A stretch of 64,000 nt of DNA, from the NCBI RefSeq assembly GCF_000498395.2, contig NZ_CP010979.1:3286001-3350000 (forward strand), in the 5' to 3' direction. Of this stretch, positions 43,333 to 53,418 are shown in pieces (within the stretch, counting starts at the first letter, position 1; every line of letters starts with the position of its first letter). Origin of the DNA: Pseudomonas putida S13.1.2. Its GTDB lineage: Bacteria; Pseudomonadota; Gammaproteobacteria; Pseudomonadales; Pseudomonadaceae. A program made the translations under genes and the position numbers. The notes beneath the pieces were generated by a model. It worked only from the letters and a program-made list of their open reading frames with translations. It ran no database searches and was not told where the DNA came from.

Positions 43333-43878
43333 ATGGTTTCATCCAACCCCGCGACCCATTACGCGCGCCTGTCTATCGCCCTGCATTGGCTGATGCTGGT
43401 GCTGCTGGCCGCTGTCTATGCGCTGATAGAACTGCGTGGCCTGTTCCCCAAGGACAGCGCCGAACGCAACCTGATGAAAGACCTGCACTTCATGCTCGGG
43501 CTCAGCGTGTTCGTGCTGGTCTGGCTGCGCCTGGCCATGCGCCTGAGCCGCCCTACCCCGCCCATCGTGCCCAAGCCGCCGGCCTGGCAGACCGGGCTTG
43601 CGCACCTGATGCACCTGGCGCTGTACCTGCTGATGATCGGCATGCCACTGGCCGGCTGGCTGATCCTCAGCGCCGCCGACAAACCCGTGCCGTTCTTCGG
43701 CCTGGAGCTGCCGCACCTGATCGGCCCTGACCCGGACCAGGCCAAGTTCATCAAAGGCTGGCATGAACGCGTGGGCAGCTGGGGCTACTGGTTAATCGGC
43801 CTGCACGCGGTGGCCGGTCTGTATCACCACTATGTGCAGCGCGACAACACGCTGCTGCGCATGCTGCCCTTCAAGTAA
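43333..43878 (+). CDS. cytochrome b561
   Basis: A 181-residue four-helix inner-membrane di-haem protein of the bacterial CybB type. Seen: histidine candidates for haem ligation in THYARLSIALHWLML, KDLHFMLGLSVF, and the C-terminal GLHAVAGLYHHYV. It likely passes electrons from quinol to periplasmic acceptors or superoxide. Its 3' end overlaps the converging PLP-enzyme gene by 49 bases. Confidence 0.92.
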   Translation: MVSSNPATHYARLSIALHWLMLVLLAAVYALIELRGLFPKDSAERNLMKDLHFMLGLSVFVLVWLRLAMRLSRPTPPIVPKPPAWQTGLAHLMHLALYLLMIGMPLAGWLILSAADKPVPFFGLELPHLIGPDPDQAKFIKGWHERVGSWGYWLIGLHAVAGLYHHYVQRDNTLLRMLPFK

Positions 43879-44759
43879 CCGCGCCGGCCCTGCAGGCCAC
43901 CGGTATGCACAACGATCAGGCGGGTGCCGGGCGCAAACAGCCCGGCCTCGACCTGACCACGCAGGGCGAGCAGGGCCTTGCCGGTGTAAAGGGCCTCGAG
44001 CGGTACACCGCTGTGCTGCTCGCACTCGGCGATGAAGGCCAGCAGATCATCGTCAAACTTGCCAAAACCACCACGGCAAGCGTCGTGTAGCTGGTAGCCG
44101 TGCGCACCGGCCAATGCTGCCACCGTCTCCGGCACACCATGATCCCTGGGCACAGCCAGTGCGCCATGTACGGCATGTGCACCCGCCTCTGCCAGCACCA
44201 GGCCAGCCAAGGTAGTACCCGTTCCAGCAGCCAGCCACCAGGCATCGTAGCCCGACCAGCCCAGTGCCGTGACCTGCGCGCGTGCCTGCTGCATGATCAG
44301 GGCACAGCCCTGTGCACCGGCCGGCCCGCCGCCGCCTTCGGGGATGCAATGCCAGCCGGGGTAGCGTGCCTGCCAAGGCCCCCAGAACCCTGGTTGGTTG
44401 CGCTCGCGGTAGCCACCATAGCCCAGCCAATGCAATTGCATGCCCAGCGCCTGCAGGTCACGCACGGTTGGCGTGTCCTGGGGGTGGCCGCGCAGCAGGC
44501 CTGCCGTGGCAAAACCGAAGCGTTTGCCAGCGGCGGCCAGGGCGTGGAGGTGGTTGGAATGGTTGCCGCCGAGGCTGATCAGGCCCGGGGCGTGACTGGC
44601 GCTGGCATGCTGCAGGTGATGGCGAAGCTTGAACCACTTGTTGCCGCTGATCAGCGGGTCGATCAGGTCCAGCCGCAGGATAGCGGCCTCGACATTGGCA
44701 GTTGCCAGCCAAGGCAGGTTCAGGGGTTGCAGGGGCGCTTGAGGGAAGTCGAAAAGCAT
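43830..44759 (-). CDS. PLP-dependent D-cysteine desulfhydrase / ACC deaminase-like enzyme
   Basis: A 309-residue fold-type II PLP enzyme. Seen: the cofactor lysine in SGNKWFKLRHHL (about residue 41), SLGGNHSNHLHALAA, and the phosphate-binding glycine loop WLAAGTGTTLAGLVL; a further HTGGLQGRRG near the C-terminus. Family members cleave D-cysteine or 1-aminocyclopropane-1-carboxylate; sequence alone does not decide between them. It converges on and overlaps the cytochrome b561 gene. Confidence 0.85.
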   Translation of the reverse strand: MLFDFPQAPLQPLNLPWLATANVEAAILRLDLIDPLISGNKWFKLRHHLQHASASHAPGLISLGGNHSNHLHALAAAGKRFGFATAGLLRGHPQDTPTVRDLQALGMQLHWLGYGGYRERNQPGFWGPWQARYPGWHCIPEGGGGPAGAQGCALIMQQARAQVTALGWSGYDAWWLAAGTGTTLAGLVLAEAGAHAVHGALAVPRDHGVPETVAALAGAHGYQLHDACRGGFGKFDDDLLAFIAECEQHSGVPLEALYTGKALLALRGQVEAGLFAPGTRLIVVHTGGLQGRRGYLKGSMRSSVLSRCT

Positions 44760-44784
44760 CGTGCGAGTTTACCAGCGAAATCCT

Positions 44785-44871
44785 GGGGCCGCTGTGCGGC
44801 CGTTCGCTGGCTTCAGGCGTGCGCTATCCCTGTGGGAGCGGGCAAGCCCGCGAAGGGCTGCAAAGCAGCCC
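44785..44871. repeat. REP sequence with flanking palindromes
   Basis: GGGGCCGCTGTGCGGCCGTTCGCTGG at 44785, then TGTGGGAGCGGGCAAGCCCGCGAAG and GGGCTGCAAAGCAGCCCC ending at 44871. It fills the gap between the fadH stop and the start of the PLP-enzyme gene. Confidence 0.75.
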
Positions 44872-44879
44872 CAGCAATC

Positions 44880-46964
<2,085 letters not shown>

Positions 46965-47090
46965 TCAGCGGGGCCCGTCGTTTGTCTGTCAGCGACATTA
47001 AACAGCCGTTTGAATTGGCTCAATGATCGAAACTGACAAGTTATTGATCCTGCCGTACAGCGGGACTACCCTAGGGAACCCTCGTTTCTC

Positions 47091-48227
47091 ATGGCGTCGT
47101 CCTGTTTCATGCGAAAACTCCTGGCAAGCGCCCTGGCGCTGGTGATGATCGCCTCCCTTTGCGGCTACGGTTTCTGGACCCAACAGCGCCCGGAAGGCCA
47201 CTACCTGTCCGACCTGCGCATCGAGCTGGCACTCAACCATGGCGTGCCCGGCGAGCACGGCAACCTGCTGGGCGTCGAGCCGCTGCTGTATCCGGGTGAC
47301 TACCAGAACCTGCAACGCCTGCACCGCAAGCTTGCAGCGTACCTGGAGCAGGCCCGCGCCCAGGGGCTGGTGAGCCCGCGCACGGTGGTCGTGCTGCCGG
47401 AGCACATCGGTACCTGGCTGTGGGCCCGCGGGGAAAAGAACGAGCTTTATCAAGTCACGCATAGCCGCGAGGCCTTGCAGTGGCTGGAGTTGAGCAACCC
47501 GCTGCGCTACGGCCTGGCCATGCTTGGCGCCGACGGCGACGACTGGCGCGCTGACGCACACCTGCGCATGAAGGCCGAGCAAATGGCCGCGGACTACCAG
47601 CAGCTGTTCGGCGGGCTAGCCAAGGAATTCGGCGTCACCCTGGTGGCCGGCTCCATCGTGCTGCCTGCACCCTACGTAAAACAGGGCGTGCTGCATGCCG
47701 GCAGTGGCCCGCTGTTCAACGCCAGCCTGGTGTTTGCCGGCGATGGCTCTTTACTTGGCCAGCCACAGCGCCAACAGTTCCCCGACAGTGAAATCCGCCG
47801 CTACGTCCACGATGGCCGCCAACAACCGCTGCAAGTGGTGCAAACCCCCGCCGGGCGCCTGGGTGTGCTGGTGGGCAGTGACAGCTGGTACCCGGAGAAC
47901 CACCAGCAACTGGCACAACAAGCGGTACAGCTGATCGCCAACCCGGTGTTCCTCAGCGGCAAGGGCAGTTGGGAGGCGCCATGGCGTGGCAATCGCCACC
48001 AGGAAGCCAGCGCCGGGCTGCCCCTGCAACGTGGCGAAGTCAGCGAACAGAGCGCCTGGCAACGCCTGACCGAGGCCGCAGGGGCCAGCGTCAGCAGCAT
48101 GAGCGTGTTCATGCGCGGGCAGTTTTGGGAACAGGCCAGCGACGGCCAGGGCTTTGCCCGCCAGTCGGGGGAGTTGCTGGCGGGCAACCCCAGCCATGGC
48201 GCTCGCCTGCTGAACCTGTGGCTGTAG
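47091..48227 (+). CDS. membrane-anchored nitrilase-fold protein with altered active site
   Basis: A 378-residue protein with an N-terminal hydrophobic anchor or signal (LLASALALVMIASLCGYGF) and a carbon-nitrogen hydrolase fold. The catalytic glutamate segment VVVLPEHIG is recognisable, and GVTLVAGSIVLP and PAGRLGVLVGSDSWYPE correspond to the nitrilase strand with the nucleophile. However, the cysteine is missing: GSDSWYPE replaces the usual CYDLRFPE, and no lysine is evident in the LLGQPQRQQFP segment. It may be a non-catalytic binding protein. Start may be 47091 or 47109. The AraC gene follows by 4 bases. Confidence 0.75.
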   Translation: MASSCFMRKLLASALALVMIASLCGYGFWTQQRPEGHYLSDLRIELALNHGVPGEHGNLLGVEPLLYPGDYQNLQRLHRKLAAYLEQARAQGLVSPRTVVVLPEHIGTWLWARGEKNELYQVTHSREALQWLELSNPLRYGLAMLGADGDDWRADAHLRMKAEQMAADYQQLFGGLAKEFGVTLVAGSIVLPAPYVKQGVLHAGSGPLFNASLVFAGDGSLLGQPQRQQFPDSEIRRYVHDGRQQPLQVVQTPAGRLGVLVGSDSWYPENHQQLAQQAVQLIANPVFLSGKGSWEAPWRGNRHQEASAGLPLQRGEVSEQSAWQRLTEAAGASVSSMSVFMRGQFWEQASDGQGFARQSGELLAGNPSHGARLLNLWL

Positions 48228-48231
48228 GCCC

Positions 48232-49272
48232 ATGGCCCGCCCCCGCGTACGCCTGGGCGACCTTTCGGTTGGCTTTGTCCAGCCACTGACAGAGGCGCTG
48301 CGCGAACTGGGGCACGACCCCGCGCCCCTGCTGCGCCGCTATGGCTTGGATGCGCCCCGCCTTGCCGAAGCCGGCGCGCGCTTGTCGATCCCCCGTTACA
48401 TGCACCTGGGCCACGCCGCCATCGAGCTGAGCGGCGAGGCCGCGCTGGGCCTGCACATGGGGCGCCTGAGCCGCCTGGCGCATGCCGGCCTGGCCGGGGT
48501 CACCGCCGCCCAGGCGCCGACCCTGGGTGAGGCGGCGAGCACCCTGCTGCGCTTCGAGCCACTGTATGCGGCCAACTACCGTGGCCATTCCAGCTTCGAG
48601 GAAGATGCCCAGGGCGCCTGGTTGCGCTTCTACTCCATCAGCCCCTACAACGCCTACAACCGCTTCGTGGTCGATTCACTGCTTGCCGGCTGGCTGGCGC
48701 AGCTTGCCGACCTGGCTGGCACTGCGGTGCAGGCCGAGCGCCTGGACATTGAATTTTCCGCCCCCCCATATGCGCCACGCTATCAGGCGCTGTGCAGCGC
48801 ACCCGTGCAGTTCGCGGCCGAGGGCAACCAGTTGCGGCTGAGCCGCGCCACACTGCAGCTGGCCAATCCCAGGCATTGCCCCAGCACCTGGCAGCACCTG
48901 CTGCAGCTGTGTGAGGCGCAAATGCAGCAGCTTACGCGGGTGCGCAGCCTGGGTGAGCGCATTACTCACCTGCTGGGCCCGCTGCTCAATGGCGGCCGTG
49001 AACCGGACCTGGAAGAAGTGGCGCTGCACTTGCAGTTACCCACCTGGACACTACGCCGCAAGCTGGCCGAGGAAGGCACGCGTTTTCGCGACCTGCTCAA
49101 CGAAACACGGCGCGACCTGGCCGAAACCTACATCCGTGATACGGAGCTGGCCTTTGGCGAGATTGCCTATCTGCTGGGGTTTGCTTCGGCCGAGGCCTTC
49201 CAGCGCGCGTTCAAGCGCTGGACGGGCCTTACGCCGGGGGAGTTCCGCCGCAGCCAGCGGCGGGCGGGCTAA
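48232..49272 (+). CDS. AraC-family transcriptional regulator
   Basis: A 346-residue regulator with an N-terminal arabinose-binding-like domain (SIPRYMHLGHAAIELSGEAALGLHMG) and a C-terminal double helix-turn-helix (LEEVALHLQLPTWTLRRKLA and IAYLLGFASAEAFQRAFKRW, then TGLTPGEFRR). It follows the nitrilase-fold gene by 4 bases and may control it or the divergent fadH, which is inference. Members with this N-terminal domain include OruR and ArgR-type regulators. Confidence 0.9.
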   Translation: MARPRVRLGDLSVGFVQPLTEALRELGHDPAPLLRRYGLDAPRLAEAGARLSIPRYMHLGHAAIELSGEAALGLHMGRLSRLAHAGLAGVTAAQAPTLGEAASTLLRFEPLYAANYRGHSSFEEDAQGAWLRFYSISPYNAYNRFVVDSLLAGWLAQLADLAGTAVQAERLDIEFSAPPYAPRYQALCSAPVQFAAEGNQLRLSRATLQLANPRHCPSTWQHLLQLCEAQMQQLTRVRSLGERITHLLGPLLNGGREPDLEEVALHLQLPTWTLRRKLAEEGTRFRDLLNETRRDLAETYIRDTELAFGEIAYLLGFASAEAFQRAFKRWTGLTPGEFRRSQRRAG

Positions 49273-49355
49273 AGCTCGGTAGCGTCTTCAGCCGGTTCCG
49301 GGGTGTCCAGTTCATAAGCCTGGGTTTCGAGTAGTTCTTCCTGGTATTCATCCAT
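49269..49355 (-). CDS. 28-residue acidic small protein (candidate)
   Basis: An ATG at 49355 opens MDEYQEELLETQAYELDTPE, followed by AEDATEL-type acidic residues, ending with TAG at 49269. GAGGACGCAGGG lies just upstream. The product has 10 Glu/Asp residues in 28 and no basic residue. I recall similar short acidic MDEYQEELLE-type proteins in other pseudomonads, but cannot check this here. It overlaps the 3' end of the AraC gene by 4 bases on the opposite strand. Function unknown. Confidence 0.5.
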   Translation of the reverse strand: MDEYQEELLETQAYELDTPEPAEDATEL

Positions 49356-49514
49356 CGCCCTGCGTCCTCTTTGCTCATTTTGTCTTCGTAGGTATCACCT
49401 TCAGCCTAAGCAGGTGGGATGAAGGGATGATGACAAGCTTATGAGTGGTAAACGTAGCAGGTGTTCAGGAAGTTATCGCGGGGTGTCTGTAACAGGGAAT
49501 GTTTACGGCCTGCA

Positions 49515-49613
49515 CCGGCCTCTTCGCGGGTAAACCCGCTCCCACAGGTAATGCACAGATCTCAAATTCTGTGCAGTACCTGTGGGAGCGGGTTCACCCG
49601 CGAAGAGGCCGGT
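49515..49613. repeat. inverted REP pair (GCGGGTTTACCCGC type)
   Basis: CCGGCCTCTTCGCGGGTAAAC begins near 49515 and its mirror GTTCACCCGCGAAGAGGCCGG ends near 49613, with paired CCGCTCCCACAGGTAATGCACAGA and TCTGTGCAGTACCTGTGGGAGCGG arms inside. It lies downstream of the DUF2242 lipoprotein gene. The remaining approximately 150 bases to the small ORF hold nothing recognised. Confidence 0.85.
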
Positions 49614-49625
49614 ACAGGCAAACAG

Positions 49626-50459
49626 TCAAAGGGAAGGCGACGCGGCCTCGGCAGGCTGGGCTTCCTGCTGCACCTGAATCGGCGCTGCCTCGGCCGGCGG
49701 CGCGACAGGCTGCGAACCCTGGCGGTCATCCACCACCGGTGCCGCTGCCGCTTCACTGGCCGGGGCAACGGCCGTAGCTGCCGCGGGTGCAACTTGCGCC
49801 GCAGGGGCGGCTTCCGGAGCCGGGGCAGGTGCCACCGGGTTCGCAGCCGCCTGCTCCGGCAGCCCCAGTTCCACCGCTGGCTTCTGGGCCTTGGGCGCCT
49901 CGACCTTGGCCTCTTCGACCTTCTTCGGCTTGGGCTTGGGCAGGTAGCTCTCTACCAAGGCGAAATAGCGGTCATAGAACTGCGCTGCCGTCACCGTTTC
50001 GCTGGCCACCTTGACCATCGAGTCGTCGCTGGAGCCGATCGGCATCGACACCGACCCCAGCACGCCCACACCCAGGCTGGCGGAGGTGTTGGACTTTTTC
50101 AGCGCATAACGGTCCTGCAGGGCGTTGGCGAACATGGTCGAGCGCTGTTCGTCGCTCACATCCGGCGCACAGGTTACGTTGAAGCTGATCTGCAGGTGGT
50201 TCTCGCTGTTCTGCTGGAAGCTCTTGTTGCCCACCACCTGGTTGGCGCCGCTGTTGGTAATGATGTAGCCCTGGCTGAGCAAGGCACGCCGGGCGGCCTC
50301 GCAAGAGCCGGCATCGCTCACCGGAAAGCTGCGCGAGAAGGTACCCGAGTCATCGAAGTTCTCGTGCTCGTACACGGCGGTTTTTTTCGAGGAACAACCG
50401 GCCACCCCCGCCAGCACCAGGGCCAGCCCGAGCGCACCAAAGACGGAAGATCTGGTCAT
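49626..50459 (-). CDS. DUF2242 lipoprotein
   Basis: A 277-residue lipoprotein. Seen: a signal peptide ending in the lipobox VAGC (cysteine near residue 22), a globular domain of about 150 residues (GSCEAARRALLSQGYIITNSG) matching DUF2242, and an Ala/Pro/Glu-rich low-complexity tail of about 100 residues. Start at 50459 has CGGAA upstream; the frame is open further 5' but that stretch has no signal. Function unknown; envelope location is likely. Confidence 0.85.
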   Translation of the reverse strand: MTRSSVFGALGLALVLAGVAGCSSKKTAVYEHENFDDSGTFSRSFPVSDAGSCEAARRALLSQGYIITNSGANQVVGNKSFQQNSENHLQISFNVTCAPDVSDEQRSTMFANALQDRYALKKSNTSASLGVGVLGSVSMPIGSSDDSMVKVASETVTAAQFYDRYFALVESYLPKPKPKKVEEAKVEAPKAQKPAVELGLPEQAAANPVAPAPAPEAAPAAQVAPAAATAVAPASEAAAAPVVDDRQGSQPVAPPAEAAPIQVQQEAQPAEAASPSL

Positions 50460-50594
50460 TGCGAATTCCGGGTAAGTCGACAAGGTGCCTATTGTGCAAC
50501 ACAGCAGGCAGGCACAGGAACCACTGGTCGGTGAAGAGTGTGTCAGGTTGGTGTAAATCTGGGTAAAGGCGGGAGTTTCCAGCCGTAGAAACGA

Positions 50595-50620
50595 AAAAAG
50601 CGACCCGAAGGTCGCTTTTT
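50595..50620 (-). terminator. rho-independent terminator of the tRNA operon
   Basis: AAAAAGCGACC and GGTCGCTTTTT form an 11-pair stem around CGAA, with A- and T-runs on both sides, so it can act in both directions. It lies 38 bases downstream of the last tRNA-Asp on the minus strand and upstream of the DUF2242 gene. Confidence 0.9.
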
Positions 50621-50657
50621 CGTGCTTCAAGGCGTTCAAGGGGCCTTGAGGCTAAGA

Positions 50658-50734
50658 TGGCGCAGCGGACGGGACTCGAACCCGCGACCCCCGGCGTGAC
50701 AGGCCGGTATTCTAACCGACTGAACTACCGCTGC
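50658..50734 (-). tRNA. tRNA-Asp(GTC), copy 3 of 3 in transcription order
   Basis: A 77-base tRNA with encoded CCA. Acceptor GCAGCGG pairs with CCGCTGC, the D-arm is GTTCAGTCGGTTAGAAT, the anticodon loop is CTGTCAC with anticodon GTC, and the T-arm GCGGGTTCGAGTCCCGT is intact. Identical in sequence to the two upstream copies. Confidence 0.97.
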
Positions 50735-50805
50735 GTATCATTCAGGCTTTCGCCCGATTGAAACCTGGGTCTACCCTTCCGGCGCAATGGCCTCAGGGCA
50801 GGCAC

Positions 50806-50836
50806 AAAAAAAGCGATAACAAGATCGCTTCTTTTG
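50806..50836 (-). terminator. terminator-like hairpin between two tRNA-Asp genes
   Basis: AAGCGAT (50811-50817) pairs with ATCGCTT (50824-50830) around AACAAG. Read on the minus strand it is followed by a run of seven Ts. It may partly stop transcripts before the last tRNA-Asp, or be a relic of a duplicated operon end. Confidence 0.6.
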
Positions 50837-50875
50837 TGTTTGCCTCAAGGTGTTCTAGGGACCTTGAAGCGAAGA

Positions 50876-50952
50876 TGGCGCAGCGGACGGGACTCGAACC
50901 CGCGACCCCCGGCGTGACAGGCCGGTATTCTAACCGACTGAACTACCGCTGC
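50876..50952 (-). tRNA. tRNA-Asp(GTC), copy 2 of 3
   Basis: A 77-base tRNA with encoded CCA, identical in sequence to the copies at 50658 and 51053. The bases next to it on both sides resemble those around the copy at 50658 (TTCAGGCTTGCGCCCGATTG leader), a sign of tandem duplication. Confidence 0.97.
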
Positions 50953-51052
50953 GTATCGTTCAGGCTTGCGCCCGATTGAAACTGGGATCAGCCAAAGGCA
51001 ATTTGCCTTGTGGCTTCAGACCGGTGCAAAGCACCCATCTGTTACTGAAAAA

Positions 51053-51129
51053 TGGCGCAGCGGACGGGACTCGAACCCGCGACCCCCGGCGTGACAGGCC
51101 GGTATTCTAACCGACTGAACTACCGCTGC
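51053..51129 (-). tRNA. tRNA-Asp(GTC), copy 1 of 3
   Basis: A 77-base tRNA with encoded CCA and anticodon GTC, same sequence as the next two copies. It is 66 bases downstream of tRNA-Val in the same transcript. Confidence 0.97.
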
Positions 51130-51195
51130 GCAGTGCGTTCCTCTCTGGCGTTCGGCTTCTTGCGAAACCTTGTGCACCAGGAACTTCTCAGGAAG

Positions 51196-51271
51196 TGGTG
51201 GGTGATGACGGGATCGAACCGCCGACCCTCTGCTTGTAAGGCAGATGCTCTCCCGGCTGAGCTAATCACCC
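51196..51271 (-). tRNA. tRNA-Val(TAC)
   Basis: A 76-base tRNA, GGGTGATTAGCTCAGCCGG at its 5' end, anticodon loop CTTACAA (anticodon TAC), T-arm GGCGGTTCGATCCCGTC and encoded ACCA. First gene of the tRNA operon, with a promoter about 40 bases upstream. Confidence 0.97.
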
Positions 51272-51312
51272 TCGCGATGTTGCTTGTTGCGTTTGCTTCG
51301 CTGAGGCCGCGA

Positions 51313-51341
51313 AATTTACGCAGGTGGCGAAGCTAAGTCAA
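51313..51341 (-). promoter_or_regulatory. sigma-70 promoter of the tRNA operon
   Basis: On the minus strand TTGACT (51341-51336) and TAAATT (51318-51313) are separated by 17 bases. An A/T-rich stretch upstream of the -35 box could be an UP element, and TCGCGGCC after the -10 is the GC-rich discriminator typical of stringently controlled stable RNA promoters. Confidence 0.75.
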
Positions 51342-51370
51342 TAGCCCCATTGAATTTTTTTCAAAAAAGG

Positions 51371-51403
51371 CAAAAACAGAAAAGGGACCTTTTCGGCCCC
51401 CTT
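51371..51403 (-). terminator. terminator downstream of the SDR gene
   Basis: On the minus strand AAGGGGGCC and GGTCCCTT form a stem around a short GAAAA loop, followed by TTCTGTTTTT. It lies 18 bases after the SDR stop and ends the metZ-SDR transcript before the tRNA promoter. Confidence 0.75.
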
Positions 51404-51420
51404 CCCTTACAGCGTCAAAC

Positions 51421-52194
51421 TCAGGTGTAGATCATCTTGCGAGTCATGCCGCCGTCGACCACAAACTCCTGCCCGGTGACAAACGCCGCCTGGCGCGACA
51501 ACAGCCAGGCAACCATCGCCGCCACATCCTCTACGGTGCCTACCCTGCCCGTCGGGTGCTGAGCATGGTCGGCCTCGGTCAACGGCTCGGCGCGGCGCTG
51601 CGACGGGTCACGGGCATCGATCCAGCCCGGGCTCACCGCATTGACACGAATCTCCGGGCCCAGGCTCATGGCCAGGGCATGGGTCAAGGCCACCAGGCCG
51701 CCCTTGCTCGCCGCGTAGGCCTCGGTATCGGGCTCGGACTGCCGCGCCCGGGTAGAGGTGAGGTTGACGATCGCCCCGTTGTGCGCACGCAGGTACGGCG
51801 CACAATGCTTGGCCAGCAGCATCGGGCCGTTGAGGTTGACCGCCAGCACCCGGTTCCATTGCGCCAGGCTCAGGCTTTCAAGCGTCTGGTTATGCGGGTT
51901 GGCGATAGCCGCATTGCACACCAGCGCATCCAGCCGACCGAACTGCCCGAGCACTTCGGACACCCCGGCACTGACCTGGGCCTCGTCGGCAACGTCCATG
52001 GTGATGAACCAGGCGTTGTCGCCCAAGGCCTTGGCCACTTTGCTGCCACGCTGCCGGTCCAGGTCGCTCAGCACCACCTGCCAGCCCTCACAGATCAGCC
52101 ATGCGGCAATGCCCAGGCCGATGCCGCGCGCGGCACCGGTGACCAAGGCTACCCGGCCATTGTGGCCCGGGGTACTGCCGCGGATTTCGATCAC
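51421..52194 (-). CDS. short-chain dehydrogenase/reductase
   Basis: A 257-residue SDR oxidoreductase. Seen: the NAD(P)-binding [11 protein letters not shown] near residue 20, [10 protein letters not shown], the catalytic serine in [11 protein letters not shown] and YAASKGG with catalytic Tyr and Lys, and [14 protein letters not shown] [10 protein letters not shown]. The GTG start at 52194 overlaps the metZ stop as GTGA, so it is in the metZ transcript. Substrate unknown. Confidence 0.9.
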   Translation of the reverse strand: MIEIRGSTPGHNGRVALVTGAARGIGLGIAAWLICEGWQVVLSDLDRQRGSKVAKALGDNAWFITMDVADEAQVSAGVSEVLGQFGRLDALVCNAAIANPHNQTLESLSLAQWNRVLAVNLNGPMLLAKHCAPYLRAHNGAIVNLTSTRARQSEPDTEAYAASKGGLVALTHALAMSLGPEIRVNAVSPGWIDARDPSQRRAEPLTEADHAQHPTGRVGTVEDVAAMVAWLLSRQAAFVTGQEFVVDGGMTRKMIYT

Positions 52195-53402
52195 AGTGCG
52201 GCCAGCCCGCGTGCAAGGTCGGCCTGCAGGTCAGCCACGTCTTCCAGGCCCACGGCAACGCGGATCAGGCTGTCGCGGATACCGGCGGCTTCACGCTCCT
52301 GCGCCGACAGGCGGCCGTGGGAGGTGGTGGCCGGGTGGGCGATGGTGGTCTTGCTGTCACCCAGGTTGGTGGTGATGGAAATCACCCGGGTGGCGTCGAT
52401 GAAGCGCCAGGCGCCCTCTTTGCCGCCCTTGACCTCAAAGCTGACCACCGCACCAAAGCCACTCATCTGGCGCTTGGCCAGCGCGTGCTGCGGGTGGCTA
52501 GGCAGGCCGGCGTAGTGCACCTTCTCCACGCCGTCCTGCTGCTCCAGCCATTCGGCCAGGGCCTGGGCGCTTTCGCAGTGCGCACGCATGCGCAGGCGCA
52601 GGGTTTCCAGGCCCTTGGTGAAGATCCAGGCATTGAACGGGCTGAGCGTCGGGCCTGCGGTACGCAGGAAGCCCACCACTTCTTTCATCTGTTCGGCACG
52701 GCCGGCAACCACACCCCCCATGCAACGGCCCTGGCCGTCGATGAACTTGGTGGCCGAGTGGAACACGATATCGGCACCCAGCTTCAGTGGCTGCTGCAGC
52801 GCCGGGGTGCTGAAGCAGTTGTCCACCACCAGCATGGCACCGCGGGCATGGGCAATTTCACTGAGCGCGGTGATATCGACCAGCTCGGCCAGCGGGTTGG
52901 ACGGCGACTCGACGATCAGCAGTTTGGTATTGGCCTTGATGGCCTTTTCCCAGCCGCCGAGGTCGACCAGTGGCACGTAGTCCACCTGCACGCCAAAGCG
53001 CTTGAAGTACTTCTCGAACAGGCTGATGGTCGAGCCGAACACGCTCTGCGACACCAGCACGTGGTCACCGGCACTGCACAGCGACATCACCACGGCCAGG
53101 ATCGCCGCCATGCCGGTGGATGTACCCACGGCCTGCTCGGCGCCTTCCATGGCCGCCAGGCGCTCCTCGAAGGCACGCACCGACGGGTTGGTGTAACGCG
53201 AATAGACGTTGCCCGGCGTTTCACCGGCAAAGCGCGCGGCCGCGTCGGCGGCCGTGCGGAACACGTAGCTGGAGGTCAGGAACAGCGCTTCGCTGTGCTC
53301 GCCCTCGGGTGTACGGTGTTGACCGGCACGCACCGCCAGGGTGTCGAAACCGACACCCTCGAGGTCGCTGTCCAGTCGCCCGGCATCCCATTGATCCGTC
53401 AT
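52191..53402 (-). CDS. metZ: O-succinylhomoserine sulfhydrylase
   Basis: A 403-residue PLP enzyme of the Cys/Met metabolism family that makes homocysteine directly from O-succinylhomoserine and sulfide. Seen: [36 protein letters not shown], the cofactor lysine in [12 protein letters not shown], and [11 protein letters not shown] near the end. The start at 53402 ([11 protein letters not shown]) has GGAG 7 bases upstream. It lies directly downstream of purF (16-base gap), the usual pseudomonad order. Confidence 0.95.
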   Translation of the reverse strand: MTDQWDAGRLDSDLEGVGFDTLAVRAGQHRTPEGEHSEALFLTSSYVFRTAADAAARFAGETPGNVYSRYTNPSVRAFEERLAAMEGAEQAVGTSTGMAAILAVVMSLCSAGDHVLVSQSVFGSTISLFEKYFKRFGVQVDYVPLVDLGGWEKAIKANTKLLIVESPSNPLAELVDITALSEIAHARGAMLVVDNCFSTPALQQPLKLGADIVFHSATKFIDGQGRCMGGVVAGRAEQMKEVVGFLRTAGPTLSPFNAWIFTKGLETLRLRMRAHCESAQALAEWLEQQDGVEKVHYAGLPSHPQHALAKRQMSGFGAVVSFEVKGGKEGAWRFIDATRVISITTNLGDSKTTIAHPATTSHGRLSAQEREAAGIRDSLIRVAVGLEDVADLQADLARGLAAL

Positions 53403-53418
53403 GCCGTCGCTCCCTGAA

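Noticed and set aside
50758..51336. Short plus-strand open frames repeating AQRTGLEPATPGVTGRYSNR
   Set aside because: They are translations of the antisense strand of the tRNA-Asp genes.
53403..53418. Possible SAM-responsive riboswitch before metZ
   Set aside because: Only 16 bases separate purF from metZ, too short for a riboswitch.
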